From Spirochaetota bacterium (GTDB lineage Bacteria; Spirochaetota; UBA4802; UBA5368), in assembly GCA_004297825.1 (NCBI GenBank), contig SCSX01000086.1, forward strand, positions 1 through 57,826: DNA of 57,826 bases. The letters run 5' to 3'. Positions 17,247 to 26,572 of this stretch are shown piece by piece. A program made the position numbers and the translations under genes. The first letter of the stretch is position 1. Every line of letters starts with the position of its first letter. Below the pieces are notes generated by a model, which searched no databases, was not told the origin of the DNA, and was given only the letters and a program-made list of their open reading frames with translations.

Positions 17247-18914
17247 GTGAACACCAAGGACATGATTGAAGGGATCGTACGCGAGGCGCTCGCCTGCGCG
17301 GAAAAGGACGGGGCCATTTCCTCCGGAGACACCCCCCCTATCAAGATCGAATATCCTAAGGAAGAAAAATTCGGGGATTACGCCACGCCGTTCGCCATGG
17401 AAGCGGCGCGCGTGTTCAGGCGCTCCCCGTTCGAAATAGGGTCGGTGATAGCGCGCTACATGCAGGGTTCGGACATGCTTGAACGCGTGGATGTCGTGAA
17501 GCCCGGTTTCATAAACATATTTCTTTCCAGCGCGTATCTGTATGGCGTTCTAAAGACCGTACTGTCCGCGCGGGACGACTATGGCAGAAACAGGAAGGAG
17601 AAGCCGCGCAGGGTGAACATCGAATTCGTATCGGCGAATCCGACGGGTCCGTTGAATATCGTATCGGCGCGCGCGGCGGCTATCGGGGATACCCTCGCCA
17701 ACCTGCTCGAAGCAGCGGGGGACAACGTCGAGAAAGAGTTCTATGTAAATGACTTCGGGAACCAGGTCGACCTTCTGGGCTTATCGGTACTATGCCGTTA
17801 CCGTGAGCTCGCCGGCGAAACCGTCAACTTTCCGGAGGACGGCTACCACGGCGCGTATGTGAAGGACATCGCCGCGTATATAAAGGATAATCTCGCCCAG
17901 GATGTCGACAGGCTTTCCGGCGAGGCCCAGAAAATCGACTTCATGGCCAGGAAGGCGATCGAGCTGAACGTGTCGGGACAGAAACGCGATCTCGCGCGGT
18001 TCAATGTCAATTTTGACGCCTGGTTCAGCGAGCGCTCGCTGCACGAGGCGGGCGAGGTCCCCCGTACAAAGGAAGAAATGGAGGCACGCGGGCTCCTTTA
18101 CACGGAAGAAGGGAAATGCGTGTTCCGGTCCACCGATTTTGGGGACGACAAGGACCGTGTCGTGGTACGGGATGACGGCAGGCCGACCTACCTGCTCGCG
18201 GATATCACGTATCACCGGGATAAGATACGCCGCGGATACGACCTTATCATCGATATCTGGGGCCCGGATCATCACGGATACATCGCGCGCATGGCGGGGG
18301 CCATGAAGGCGTTCGGATACGGGGAAGGGTCGTTCAAGGTGCTCATTGCACAGCAGGTGAACCTGGTCATGGAGGGGGAGCTTGTGAAGATGTCAAAGCG
18401 GCTGGGGAAATTTTCCACGATGAGCGAGCTGCTCGACGAGATCGGCGTGGACGTCGCGCGGTATTTCTTCGTGATGCGCTCCACCGACAGCCACCTGGAC
18501 TTCGATCTCGCGCTCGCGAAAAAGCAAAGCTCCGAAAACCCGGTGTTCTATTTACAATATGCGCATGCGCGAATCTGCTCGATTTTCCGGGAGGCCGAAA
18601 AGCGCGGCCTTGGTTACGCGCCCGAATCCATGGAAGGGGACCAGTTGAAAAATCCCGAGGCCGTCGCGCTCCTGAAGCTGCTTGCGCGTTTCCCCGAGGA
18701 GATCGCGGATGCGGCGAACACGTGCGAGCCCCACAGGATAACCAACCACCTCCTGAGACTTGCCCAGGGGTATCACCGGTTCTATACTGAACACCGCGTA
18801 CTTGCCGACGACCCGGTGCAAAGAAACTCATTTCTGGCCCTGTGTGACGGCGTGCGCATCGTGCTTAAAAACGGTCTGCACCTGCTCGGGGTAACGGCGC
18901 CGGAACGGATGTAA
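17247..18914 (+). CDS. argS: Arginyl-tRNA synthetase
   Basis: This 555-residue class I synthetase charges tRNA-Arg. The N-terminal Add1 domain occupies about residues 1-115. The catalytic core opens with FVSANPTGPLNIVSARAA, where the usual HIGH element would sit; the KMSKS loop is present as VKMSKRLGKFSTMSEL (about 373-388). The C-terminal anticodon-binding domain begins near YLQYAHARI and ends the protein. The GTG at 17247 has a good GAGGCGG site; an ATG at 17262 is the alternative. It heads a tightly spaced operon, with only 2 bp before cinA. The HIGH element reads NIVS, which is unusual; everything else is ordinary ArgRS. Confidence 0.95.
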   Translation: MNTKDMIEGIVREALACAEKDGAISSGDTPPIKIEYPKEEKFGDYATPFAMEAARVFRRSPFEIGSVIARYMQGSDMLERVDVVKPGFINIFLSSAYLYGVLKTVLSARDDYGRNRKEKPRRVNIEFVSANPTGPLNIVSARAAAIGDTLANLLEAAGDNVEKEFYVNDFGNQVDLLGLSVLCRYRELAGETVNFPEDGYHGAYVKDIAAYIKDNLAQDVDRLSGEAQKIDFMARKAIELNVSGQKRDLARFNVNFDAWFSERSLHEAGEVPRTKEEMEARGLLYTEEGKCVFRSTDFGDDKDRVVVRDDGRPTYLLADITYHRDKIRRGYDLIIDIWGPDHHGYIARMAGAMKAFGYGEGSFKVLIAQQVNLVMEGELVKMSKRLGKFSTMSELLDEIGVDVARYFFVMRSTDSHLDFDLALAKKQSSENPVFYLQYAHARICSIFREAEKRGLGYAPESMEGDQLKNPEAVALLKLLARFPEEIADAANTCEPHRITNHLLRLAQGYHRFYTEHRVLADDPVQRNSFLALCDGVRIVLKNGLHLLGVTAPERM

Positions 18915-18916
18915 GC

Positions 18917-20146
18917 ATGCCGGAAGCAATCATCATATCGACGGGCAGCGAGCTGATGTATGGTCGTGTCCGCGACGACAATGCCCATTTTCTCAGCGGC
19001 AGGCTCTTCGATCGGGGTTTCAAGGTGCGCCGTCATGTGGCCGTGGGCGATGACCGGGAAGATATCGGGCGGGCCGCGTCGGAATCGATCGCGCATGCCG
19101 ACGTCGTGCTCCTTACGGGGGGCCTGGGGCCTACGAATGACGATCTTACTACCGAAACGCTCGCATCGCTCTATGGACTGGTTATCGAAATCCACGAGCC
19201 TTCTCGACGTCGGATGGACGAGTTCTTCTCGTCCATGAACCGGTCCGCGATCGGCGGCGATAGTAAGATGGTAAGCGTCCCGCGTAACGCTGCGGTGTTC
19301 CCGAACGATATAGGGCTCGCCGTAGGATATGCCCTGGAAGTAGACGGTAAAATCCTTATCGTAATGCCGGGCGTTCCCCGGGAGATGCGATGGATGTTCG
19401 ACACTCACGTGATGTCGTATCTTGCAAACCGATTCGGTTTAATAGAACGCGGTTTTCTCGCAGTTCGTGTGGCGATGATGCGGGAGGCGGAGGTAGACGC
19501 GGCGGTTCGTTCGCTTCCCGCGCTCACGGACGACGTCGAATGGGGCATCACCACGCGTCCCGGGATCAACACGCTCACCTTTCTGCAAAAGGAGGGTAGG
19601 CCGTTCGACGGGCCCGTGCTGATCGAGGCCCTGCACCGCGTATTCGGCGATAATATGCTTGCCAATTCCTCCGCAAGCATGGAGGATGAGGTGGTAGCGC
19701 TCCTTGTTGAAAAGAATTTAACCGTGGCCTGTGCGGAGTCGTGCACGGGCGGAACGGTGGCCCAGCTCATTACGGACATACCCGGTTCCTCCCGGGTGTT
19801 CATGGGCGGCGTTGTCGCATATGGAAATGCCATGAAAACGGACCTGCTTGGGGTTCCCGGTGAACTAATCGATGCGGAGGGAGCCGTGAGCGAGGCTGTC
19901 GCGGCTTCCATGGCACAGGGGGCGCGCATGCGGTCTGGTGCGGATATCGCCGTTTCGATTACCGGCATAGCCGGCCCGGGGGGCGGAACGGATACAAAAC
20001 CGGTCGGTACGGTATGTTTCGGATTTGCGACACGCTCGGGGACCCGCACGTTCAGCTCCATGATCATGGGAGACCGGGAGCGCGTCAGGACAATGGCCTC
20101 CATGCAGGCCCTCAACACTATCAGGATATTCTGTAAATCTATATGA
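18917..20146 (+). CDS. cinA: CinA-family protein (nicotinamide-nucleotide amidohydrolase)
   Basis: A two-domain protein of 409 residues. The N-terminal MoCF/COG1058 domain has ISTGSELMYGRVRDDNAHFL and LLTGGLGPTNDDLT. The C-terminal CinA/PncC domain has ACAESCTGGTVAQLI, GGVVAYGNAMKTDLLGV and ITGIAGPGGGT. The PncC domain deamidates nicotinamide mononucleotide in the pyridine nucleotide salvage cycle, and the N-terminal domain of full-length CinA has ADP-ribose pyrophosphatase activity in studied homologues. It lies in the argS operon, starting 2 bp after argS and overlapping the next start by 4 bp. It has the usual full length and intact motifs. Confidence 0.94.
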   Translation: MPEAIIISTGSELMYGRVRDDNAHFLSGRLFDRGFKVRRHVAVGDDREDIGRAASESIAHADVVLLTGGLGPTNDDLTTETLASLYGLVIEIHEPSRRRMDEFFSSMNRSAIGGDSKMVSVPRNAAVFPNDIGLAVGYALEVDGKILIVMPGVPREMRWMFDTHVMSYLANRFGLIERGFLAVRVAMMREAEVDAAVRSLPALTDDVEWGITTRPGINTLTFLQKEGRPFDGPVLIEALHRVFGDNMLANSSASMEDEVVALLVEKNLTVACAESCTGGTVAQLITDIPGSSRVFMGGVVAYGNAMKTDLLGVPGELIDAEGAVSEAVAASMAQGARMRSGADIAVSITGIAGPGGGTDTKPVGTVCFGFATRSGTRTFSSMIMGDRERVRTMASMQALNTIRIFCKSI

Positions 20147-22983
20147 TGCGCATTTCGCACGTGGTTATCGCCTTGCTGTTGCTTTGCTGCCAGGTCGCCT
20201 TCGCGGCCAATGGTGTCCAGTCGCATTTCGAGCAGGCAAGCGAGGCTTTTAAATCGGGAAATTTCGGATCGGCCGAACTGCTGTTCAGGAAGGTCGTGGA
20301 GAACGGGGACAGCTCGGAGTATCGGGACAAGGCCTGGTATTATCTCGCGCTTTCGGTCTTCAACCAGAAGAAGTACAAGGCGGCGATTTTCGAATTCAAC
20401 AGGTTCGTCCTCACCTGCACGTCGCAGGAACTCTGCGCCGAATCCAGGTTCTGGATCGCCGAGTCGCATTACTACCTGAAGGAATTTATCCGCGCCATTG
20501 ACGAATTCCGGAGATTTATCGACCAGTCAAAGTCCTCCCCGCTCGCGATCACCGCGAGGGACAGGATAGCCGAAATATATTTCATGCAGGGCAGGTACGA
20601 CGAGGCCGTAATCGAATGGAAGGAGGCGGGCACCGCATCCTTGAACGCCCTCCTGAACAACCAGCGCATAGTACGGATCGGGGAAGCGTTTTTCCTCAAC
20701 CAGAATTACGATGAGGCGCTTTCGGTACTGGAATCCCTGCTTGCCTCAAAGTCGGAAAGGCCCGTCGAGGCCCACGCGAGGCTTATTATCGGCAGGATAT
20801 ACCAGCTGAAGAACAGGCACGGCGACGCCCTGAGAATGTTTTTTGACATTCCGGATTCGCTCCTGAACGAGGCGCCGTTTTCGGACGCCCAATATTACAA
20901 GGCGACCTCCTCACTGGCGATGGGCGACGCCTACTCCGCCAAGCTGTACCTGGAATCTTTCATCCTCATCGGGAAAAAATCGGATCTCTATTTCAACGCA
21001 AAGTACGAACTGGGGAAAATTTTACTGACGGAGGGGCGCGAAAGAGAAGGCATCGAGGCTCTCGAGGAAGTGCGTAATTCCACTCGCAAGATGGGTCTAA
21101 GGAGCCAGGCCGCGCTCGCGCTGAGCGAAATATACATTCGCCGCAATCCCAAGGACGCTATTCCCTATCTTGAAGACGCCGTTTCGCTGGAAGACCCGAA
21201 GGATCAGAAGATCGCGATGATTTCCCTGAGCCGCGCGTATATCGACGCGGGCAGGCTCGAAGACGCGGAGCGCCTGCTCGGACTTCTCTTGAACACCTAC
21301 GCGGAACAGCGGGACATCGAGCTCGTGCAATTTTTACTTTCACGGGTAGCCCTCGATCGCGGGAATTTCGAGAAGGCGGTTCAGGGATTCGAAAAAATTA
21401 TCGTTGCGGGAACCGGCTCCATTTATGCACGCGAGTCGAATTACTTCGCTTCATATGCATATTGGAAATTGGGCAATAACAAGAGGGCGCTGGAACTGGC
21501 CGGAAGATATATTCAGACCCCGGGAGCGGAGAAAAAGTACGAAGGCTTCGAGATTCTCGCTTTTGCAAATCTTGCGTTGAACGATATCGCATCGGCCGAG
21601 CTGGCAATGAACGCGATCGTCGCAGGCTACCTAGACAGGCAGGGGGCCGATGCGCTTCTCTTCCGTTATGCGAAACTCATAGGCGAGCGAAAGCAGGACA
21701 ACAGGCGCTACCTGGAGATAATCGTAAACGCATTTCCCGAGACGGAAATCGCCGGGGAAATAAACCTTAAATGGGGTGACGAGCGTTTCGACCGCAAGGA
21801 TTTCGCCGCGGCGGAAAGCTTCTATGCGCGCTACCTGTCCGTGAAGTGGAGGCCGCTCGCCGGTTCGGTGTTCCTGTACAGGCTCATATCACTGTATGCC
21901 GGAGGGGTTTACCAGGAGGTGGTGCGTTCCTGCACCGAGGGAAAATTGCCCCCCATGGACGAATACACCGCGAAGCAGGCAGCACTCTGGCTGGGGAGAA
22001 GCTATTACATGCTCGGTGATTACGAATCGGCCTACAAGAAGATTTTCACGGGCCCCCTGAGCGATTACGCGCCCCAGGACCTTCTCATAATCGCAAGGAC
22101 TTCGATCAAGGTCGGTGATCTTATCACGGCGCAAACGGTGAGCTCTTTTTTGCAGAATGACACCCTGCTGTACGCGGAATCCCTGCACCTGCTGGGCATG
22201 TATTACATGGAGAAAAACATGCCCGATCAGGCAATCGATTATTTCACCAGGCTCATTAAGGAATGCCAGGCATCGCCGCTTGCCGACCGGGCCAGGATAG
22301 AGTCCTCCGGGATTCTGATCGAAAAGAAACAATACGAGGCCGCTCTCGCGACACTCGCGGGGATACTGGAGCCAGGCCTTGAGGACAGGAAAACGGCGCT
22401 CACTATAGTTGCGTATTTTCGCGGGGGAAAGGGAACGGAAGCCGTCATCCTTCTCACGCGAACGCTCAACAGGATGCTGGCGCTCCCGGCCGGGGAAAAG
22501 ATTTTAAGGGAGGCGATATCCTATTATTTCACCGCGGGCAACCTGGAAATGCTCAACATGTACGCGATGTATCTCGCGAATTTTCCGGGGAACGAGCAAT
22601 TCATCAACTTTTACACGGGAAAGCTCAATTTTGAAAAAGATCAACTGGACAATGCCTATTATTATTTGTACAAGCTGTCGCAGACGGAAAGCGAGTACAA
22701 GGCCGAATCCATGTATTACCTGGGAATGCTGAGCCTTTATCTCCATAACAGGAAAAATACCGCACTCGTGTATTTTCAAAAAGCCGCGGAGGGCGCGCCG
22801 CGGGGCAGCGATTTCGGTCTCAAGGCCAGGATCAACCTTTCCATACTTCTCAACGAGACCCAGAACCGGGAAGCGGCGGAGCAGGTGATCCGGGAGATCC
22901 TCGCGGAAGAAAATATCTCGGGAAAGATACAGGCGGAGAATTTGAGGGCGTTCATGGAAACCGGGCTCCAGCCGAAGGAATAG
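20143..22983 (+). CDS. Large exported tetratricopeptide-repeat protein
   Basis: The 946-residue protein has a clear Sec signal peptide (hydrophobic VVIALLLLCCQVAF, probable cleavage after AFA) and no other membrane segment, so it is probably periplasmic. Almost the whole mature part consists of TPR-like helical hairpins. Examples are FRKVVENGDSSEYRDKAWYY early, an AIDEFRRFIDQ repeat near residue 115, YLGMLSLYLHNRKNTALVYF near 860, and many AxxxYxxxxF patterns between. Such proteins act as scaffolds or docking arms in envelope assemblies. No enzyme domain is seen. It overlaps cinA by 4 bp and precedes aroQ by 12 bp, so it is in the argS operon. The partner is unknown. Confidence 0.85.
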   Translation: MMRISHVVIALLLLCCQVAFAANGVQSHFEQASEAFKSGNFGSAELLFRKVVENGDSSEYRDKAWYYLALSVFNQKKYKAAIFEFNRFVLTCTSQELCAESRFWIAESHYYLKEFIRAIDEFRRFIDQSKSSPLAITARDRIAEIYFMQGRYDEAVIEWKEAGTASLNALLNNQRIVRIGEAFFLNQNYDEALSVLESLLASKSERPVEAHARLIIGRIYQLKNRHGDALRMFFDIPDSLLNEAPFSDAQYYKATSSLAMGDAYSAKLYLESFILIGKKSDLYFNAKYELGKILLTEGREREGIEALEEVRNSTRKMGLRSQAALALSEIYIRRNPKDAIPYLEDAVSLEDPKDQKIAMISLSRAYIDAGRLEDAERLLGLLLNTYAEQRDIELVQFLLSRVALDRGNFEKAVQGFEKIIVAGTGSIYARESNYFASYAYWKLGNNKRALELAGRYIQTPGAEKKYEGFEILAFANLALNDIASAELAMNAIVAGYLDRQGADALLFRYAKLIGERKQDNRRYLEIIVNAFPETEIAGEINLKWGDERFDRKDFAAAESFYARYLSVKWRPLAGSVFLYRLISLYAGGVYQEVVRSCTEGKLPPMDEYTAKQAALWLGRSYYMLGDYESAYKKIFTGPLSDYAPQDLLIIARTSIKVGDLITAQTVSSFLQNDTLLYAESLHLLGMYYMEKNMPDQAIDYFTRLIKECQASPLADRARIESSGILIEKKQYEAALATLAGILEPGLEDRKTALTIVAYFRGGKGTEAVILLTRTLNRMLALPAGEKILREAISYYFTAGNLEMLNMYAMYLANFPGNEQFINFYTGKLNFEKDQLDNAYYYLYKLSQTESEYKAESMYYLGMLSLYLHNRKNTALVYFQKAAEGAPRGSDFGLKARINLSILLNETQNREAAEQVIREILAEENISGKIQAENLRAFMETGLQPKE

Positions 22984-22995
22984 GGGGATATATCG

Positions 22996-23445
22996 ATGAA
23001 GAAAAAATACACGATCGCCGTGGTGAACGGTCCCAACCTGAACATGCTCGGGACGCGCGAGCCGGAAATTTACGGGGCCGCGACCCTTGACGACATCAAC
23101 GCAACCCTGACCGGCGAGGCCTTGAAGCTTGGAGCGGATATTGTCTTCTTCCAGTCGAATTCCGAGGGCGCACTCATTGACTTCATCCAGCAAAGCCGTG
23201 CGTGCCAGGGCCTTATCATCAATCCCGGCGCGTACACGCACACCTCGATCGCCATTCGTGACGCGATCGCCGCGGCGGGTATACCGGCCGTCGAAGTTCA
23301 TCTATCGAACATACATGCCCGTGAAGAATTTCGAACCAGGTCAATCATCGCGGCGGTATGCGTGGGACAGATATCGGGCTTCGGCCGGTATTCGTACATC
23401 GCCGGGCTCTATGCGATAATCGAACACCTGGAGGGGCGCCCATGA
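22996..23445 (+). CDS. aroQ: Type II 3-dehydroquinate dehydratase
   Basis: The 149-residue enzyme of the shikimate pathway catalyses the dehydration of 3-dehydroquinate to 3-dehydroshikimate. Family motifs are complete: [19 protein letters not shown] at residues 9-27 (with the catalytic Arg and Tyr), [29 protein letters not shown] (with the catalytic His) and [14 protein letters not shown]. The length is normal for the dodecameric type II enzyme. The ribosome site GGGGG precedes the ATG. It overlaps the following peptidase gene by 4 bp (ATGA). Confidence 0.96.
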   Translation: MKKKYTIAVVNGPNLNMLGTREPEIYGAATLDDINATLTGEALKLGADIVFFQSNSEGALIDFIQQSRACQGLIINPGAYTHTSIAIRDAIAAAGIPAVEVHLSNIHAREEFRTRSIIAAVCVGQISGFGRYSYIAGLYAIIEHLEGRP

Positions 23446-24518
23446 AGCCGGAAAGGCTCGCCGATGTGAGGAAAGAGCTTATTTCCGCCCGGAAGGCGCC
23501 GTACCTCGTATCGGACCTCGTGAATATCCGTTACCTTACCGGATTCGCCGGTTCCTACGCTGCGCTTGTTATCGATGAGGAAGACGCGTACCTTATATCC
23601 GATTCGCGCTATGAAGAATACGCACGTTCCATTCTCCCGGATGGTGTCCGGTTCATATTGCAAAAAAGCGACCTCGTGGCCACGATACGCGCGCTATTGA
23701 GGAAGAATAAAGTATCACGCCTATGCCTTGAGGAGCACGGACTCCCCATCTCCAGTTTTTTCCAGATGAAAACGGAACTGGCGCCCGTCACGCTCAAGGC
23801 GGGGGGTGATATTGTCAACGCACGAAGAATGCGTAAATCCCCGGAAGAGATACAGATACTCGAAAAAGCCGTGGGGATAGCGGACGAGTGCTTCGCCCAC
23901 CTTTGCCCGCTCATCAAACCGGGCGTGAAGGAATGGGACATCGCCATCGAAATCGATTATTTTTACAAGAAGCACGGATGCCGGCGCGCCTCCTTCGATT
24001 CTATCGTCGCGGCGGGACCCGGTTCATCGATGCCCCACTACAGCACCTCGCTGACCCGTAAGATCCGTGAGGGCGAAATGGTGATGATCGATATGGGCTG
24101 CGACTACCAGGGTTATAATTCAGACTTGACAAGAACCGTCTTCGTACGTAGCGTTGCTCCCGAGTTTCGGAAGATCTACACCGTCGTTCGCACCGCACAG
24201 GAAAAAGCCATCCGCGCGATAAAGCCAGGTATGCTTTCGGGCGCGATCGATAAGGCGGCGCGTTCCCATATTGCAGACAAGGGTTTCGGATGGGCATTCG
24301 GGCACTCGCTTGGACACGGGGTGGGACTCGAGGTCCATGAGATGCCGGCCCTCAAGGCGCGCGGGCGTATCCCCCTGGCCCAGGACATGGTCGTGACCGT
24401 CGAGCCGGGAATCTATATCCCGGGAAAGGGCGGCGTGAGGATCGAGGACGTTGTGGCCGTCACAGAAACCGGCAGCAGGGTGCTCACCAGATCTTCCAAA
24501 GAATTAATTGTCGTCTAA
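23442..24518 (+). CDS. Xaa-Pro aminopeptidase / aminopeptidase P family (M24B)
   Basis: The 358-residue metallopeptidase has an N-terminal creatinase-like domain (residues 1-125) and a pita-bread catalytic domain. The dinuclear metal ligands are visible: [16 protein letters not shown] supplies two aspartates, [14 protein letters not shown] supplies the histidine, and [19 protein letters not shown] supplies two glutamates. It removes N-terminal residues preceding proline from peptides in the cytoplasm. The start at 23442 overlaps the aroQ stop and has GGAGGGG upstream. The aroQ-pepP-efp order is a known bacterial neighbourhood. Confidence 0.93.
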   Translation: MKPERLADVRKELISARKAPYLVSDLVNIRYLTGFAGSYAALVIDEEDAYLISDSRYEEYARSILPDGVRFILQKSDLVATIRALLRKNKVSRLCLEEHGLPISSFFQMKTELAPVTLKAGGDIVNARRMRKSPEEIQILEKAVGIADECFAHLCPLIKPGVKEWDIAIEIDYFYKKHGCRRASFDSIVAAGPGSSMPHYSTSLTRKIREGEMVMIDMGCDYQGYNSDLTRTVFVRSVAPEFRKIYTVVRTAQEKAIRAIKPGMLSGAIDKAARSHIADKGFGWAFGHSLGHGVGLEVHEMPALKARGRIPLAQDMVVTVEPGIYIPGKGGVRIEDVVAVTETGSRVLTRSSKELIVV

Positions 24519-24527
24519 GGGGTTCAC

Positions 24528-25091
24528 ATGATTACGAGTAATGACTTCAAGCGCGGGGTCGTCATCAAGCTTGACGGTGAACTCTTTACAGTGCTGGAAT
24601 ACCAGCATGTTAAGCCCGCGCGCGGTGCCGCCTTCGTTCGGACAAAGCTCAAATCGGTCAGGCGCGGCTCCGTGGTCGACAAGACATTCCGCGGCGGTGA
24701 GAAGATCGAGGATGTGCACATCGAATCCAAGACGATGCAGTATCTGTACCAGGAGGGAGACGGCCTGGTATTTATGGATATGGAAAGCTACGAGCAGGAA
24801 TCGATCGGGATGGAAGCCGTCGGTAACATACTCGATTACATTAAAGAAGGCGACACCGTCGCGATGTCCTATTACGAGGGGCGCGCGCTGACCATCGAGC
24901 CTCCCACGTTCGTGGCGCTCAAGGTCGTTTACGCGGAGCCCGGCGTGAAGGGCGACACTGCAACCAATGTCACCAAACCCGTCAAACTCGAAACCGGCGC
25001 TCAGGTGCACGTACCCTTGTTCGTCAACGAGGGCGACGTCCTCAAGATCGACACGCGCACGGGCGAATACGTAGAGAGGGTTAAGAAGTAA
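24528..25091 (+). CDS. efp: Elongation factor P
   Basis: The 187-residue factor relieves ribosomes stalled on proline runs. All three OB-like domains are present at normal length; the C-terminal domain ends with GDVLKIDTRTGEYVERV, the family signature. The exposed loop of domain I reads KPARGAAF, so the residue at the tip is Arg32 rather than the lysine modified by EpmA/EpmB in E. coli. Arginine at this site is rhamnosylated by EarP in other bacteria, but no earP or dTDP-rhamnose genes are in the window and the loop does not have the GRN form typical there. The ribosome site AAGGGG precedes the ATG. It is followed by a stop-start overlap (TAATG). Confidence 0.96.
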   Translation: MITSNDFKRGVVIKLDGELFTVLEYQHVKPARGAAFVRTKLKSVRRGSVVDKTFRGGEKIEDVHIESKTMQYLYQEGDGLVFMDMESYEQESIGMEAVGNILDYIKEGDTVAMSYYEGRALTIEPPTFVALKVVYAEPGVKGDTATNVTKPVKLETGAQVHVPLFVNEGDVLKIDTRTGEYVERVKK

Positions 25092-25318
25092 TGAGTGCCA
25101 TTCGCTTCATACTGGACTGGATCAACGATAACCCGGGAAGCGCGATCGGTGCGCTCTTGGGCTTCGTGTTCGGCATACTCATGTTCACCGTCGGGTTCCT
25201 GAAAATGATGGTGCTGTTGCTGCTCGTCCTGATCGGCTATTTCATCGGCAAGAGCTGGGACAAGAAGGTGAACCTGTTGGACCAGATCAAGGACTTCATG
25301 AGGAACAGGGGCCGATAA
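25091..25318 (+). CDS. Small DUF2273-like membrane protein
   Basis: The 75-residue protein has two hydrophobic segments, AIGALLGFVFGILMFTVGF and MVLLLLVLIGYFIGKSWD, matching the DUF2273 pattern of small membrane proteins usually found beside Asp23/AmaP envelope-stress genes. No Asp23 gene follows here. Its ATG overlaps the efp stop (TAATG), so it is translationally coupled to efp. The function is unknown. Confidence 0.8.
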   Translation: MSAIRFILDWINDNPGSAIGALLGFVFGILMFTVGFLKMMVLLLLVLIGYFIGKSWDKKVNLLDQIKDFMRNRGR

Positions 25319-25381
25319 GCCCATGCCAGCATGCCGGGGGCACTGCCCGGCGGACGCCGCATACCCGGAGGACGCGCGAGG

Positions 25382-26548
25382 GTGAAGGAAGCACATCCCC
25401 TGGTTAACGACGCATACAGGCTCATCAGAAAAAAACGCTACCGCGACGCCGTACCCGTCCTCGAAAAGGTGACCTCATCGAGGCCCTCGGAACCGTATTT
25501 CTACTTCCTCCTCGCATGCGCGTACCTGCATTCCGGCGAGCTCGCGCGCGTTGAGCTTCTGGTGAAGCGCGCGCGATCCCTGAGACAGGACTATCTCCCG
25601 GCCCTCCGCCTCGAGGCCTTCCTGCTGCTCAAATCGTCGGCGGACGCCGGGCCCGTTATTTCCCGCTACCTCGATATCGCGCAGCGCTACCCTAATGACC
25701 GCATCGTGAAACGGGCCATGGAGGCGCTCAGGGGGGAGAACGATTTCCCCGCCCTCCAGCGCAGCGCGCGGTTCGCGCATTACGTCGACATACCTTCCCC
25801 GCCAAAAAACGGCTCCCGGAAAGTGACGAGGCCTCACCACCGCATACGCGCGCGACTTAGGCTCATCCTGCTCATTACAGGTGCGATCATGACGGCGGCG
25901 CTGCTCGCTATCCTGGTTTACCACTACCGCGTTGAAATCCGCGAACTGGTCGCCGCCAGGCTCAAGGATAAGACCGCCGCTTCGGTCCCGGATTACGACA
26001 GGATGGTGCCGGACAGGACCTGGGGCGAACTCGTGGAGAAGGGAAAGAAGACTGAGTACGTCTATTCTAACGCGGAGGAATTGGCGCGGGATTTCAACGC
26101 AGCAAGGCGGTTCATGAAAGATGAGCGGTATAACGACGCGCTCCAAAAGCTCAACCGGCTGTTGAATGCGAACAGCTCCCCCGTGGTAAAGGAGAAGGCG
26201 GAATTTCTTCGCTCATTTATCCTGGCGCAGGACGAGCGCGTCCCCGAAAGGCTTTCGTTCGCCGAGGTCGCGGCGAAACCCTTGCTGTACCACGGATGTA
26301 TGGTTACCTGGAACGGCGTAGTGGCGGACCTGAAGCGAAAGGACGAGAAAATGATTTTTTCGATGCTCATGCAGAAGGCTCCGCCCGCGAACGGGATCGT
26401 GGACGTCTACTCGCCTGAAAATGCGATCACGGTGCGGGACGGGGACGCGGTTGAGGTGACCGGGCTATTCATGTCGGCCGCCCAGGAAACCAGACTATAT
26501 GTCGAAGCGAGGTCGGTGAAAGCGGACATGACAGGAAATAACCGCTAA
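25382..26548 (+). CDS. Single-pass membrane protein with TPR-like repeats
   Basis: About 388 residues. The cytoplasmic N-terminal third has TPR-like helices (AYRLIRKKRYRDAVPVLEKV, then YFYFLLACAYLHSGELARVE). A basic linker leads into one membrane segment (LILLITGAIMTAALLAILVY, about residues 160-180), and a probably periplasmic C-terminal half follows with another helical repeat (FMKDERYNDALQKLNRLLNA) and a beta-rich end. GTG 25382 is chosen for the GGAGG ten bases upstream; an ATG at 25331 is possible but has no ribosome site. It is the last gene of the argS operon and meets the decayed minus-strand gene tail to tail. I do not recognise a named family. Confidence 0.8.
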   Translation: MKEAHPLVNDAYRLIRKKRYRDAVPVLEKVTSSRPSEPYFYFLLACAYLHSGELARVELLVKRARSLRQDYLPALRLEAFLLLKSSADAGPVISRYLDIAQRYPNDRIVKRAMEALRGENDFPALQRSARFAHYVDIPSPPKNGSRKVTRPHHRIRARLRLILLITGAIMTAALLAILVYHYRVEIRELVAARLKDKTAASVPDYDRMVPDRTWGELVEKGKKTEYVYSNAEELARDFNAARRFMKDERYNDALQKLNRLLNANSSPVVKEKAEFLRSFILAQDERVPERLSFAEVAAKPLLYHGCMVTWNGVVADLKRKDEKMIFSMLMQKAPPANGIVDVYSPENAITVRDGDAVEVTGLFMSAAQETRLYVEARSVKADMTGNNR

Positions 26549-26572
26549 CCCAGGTGCTCCCTTTTCGCCGGC

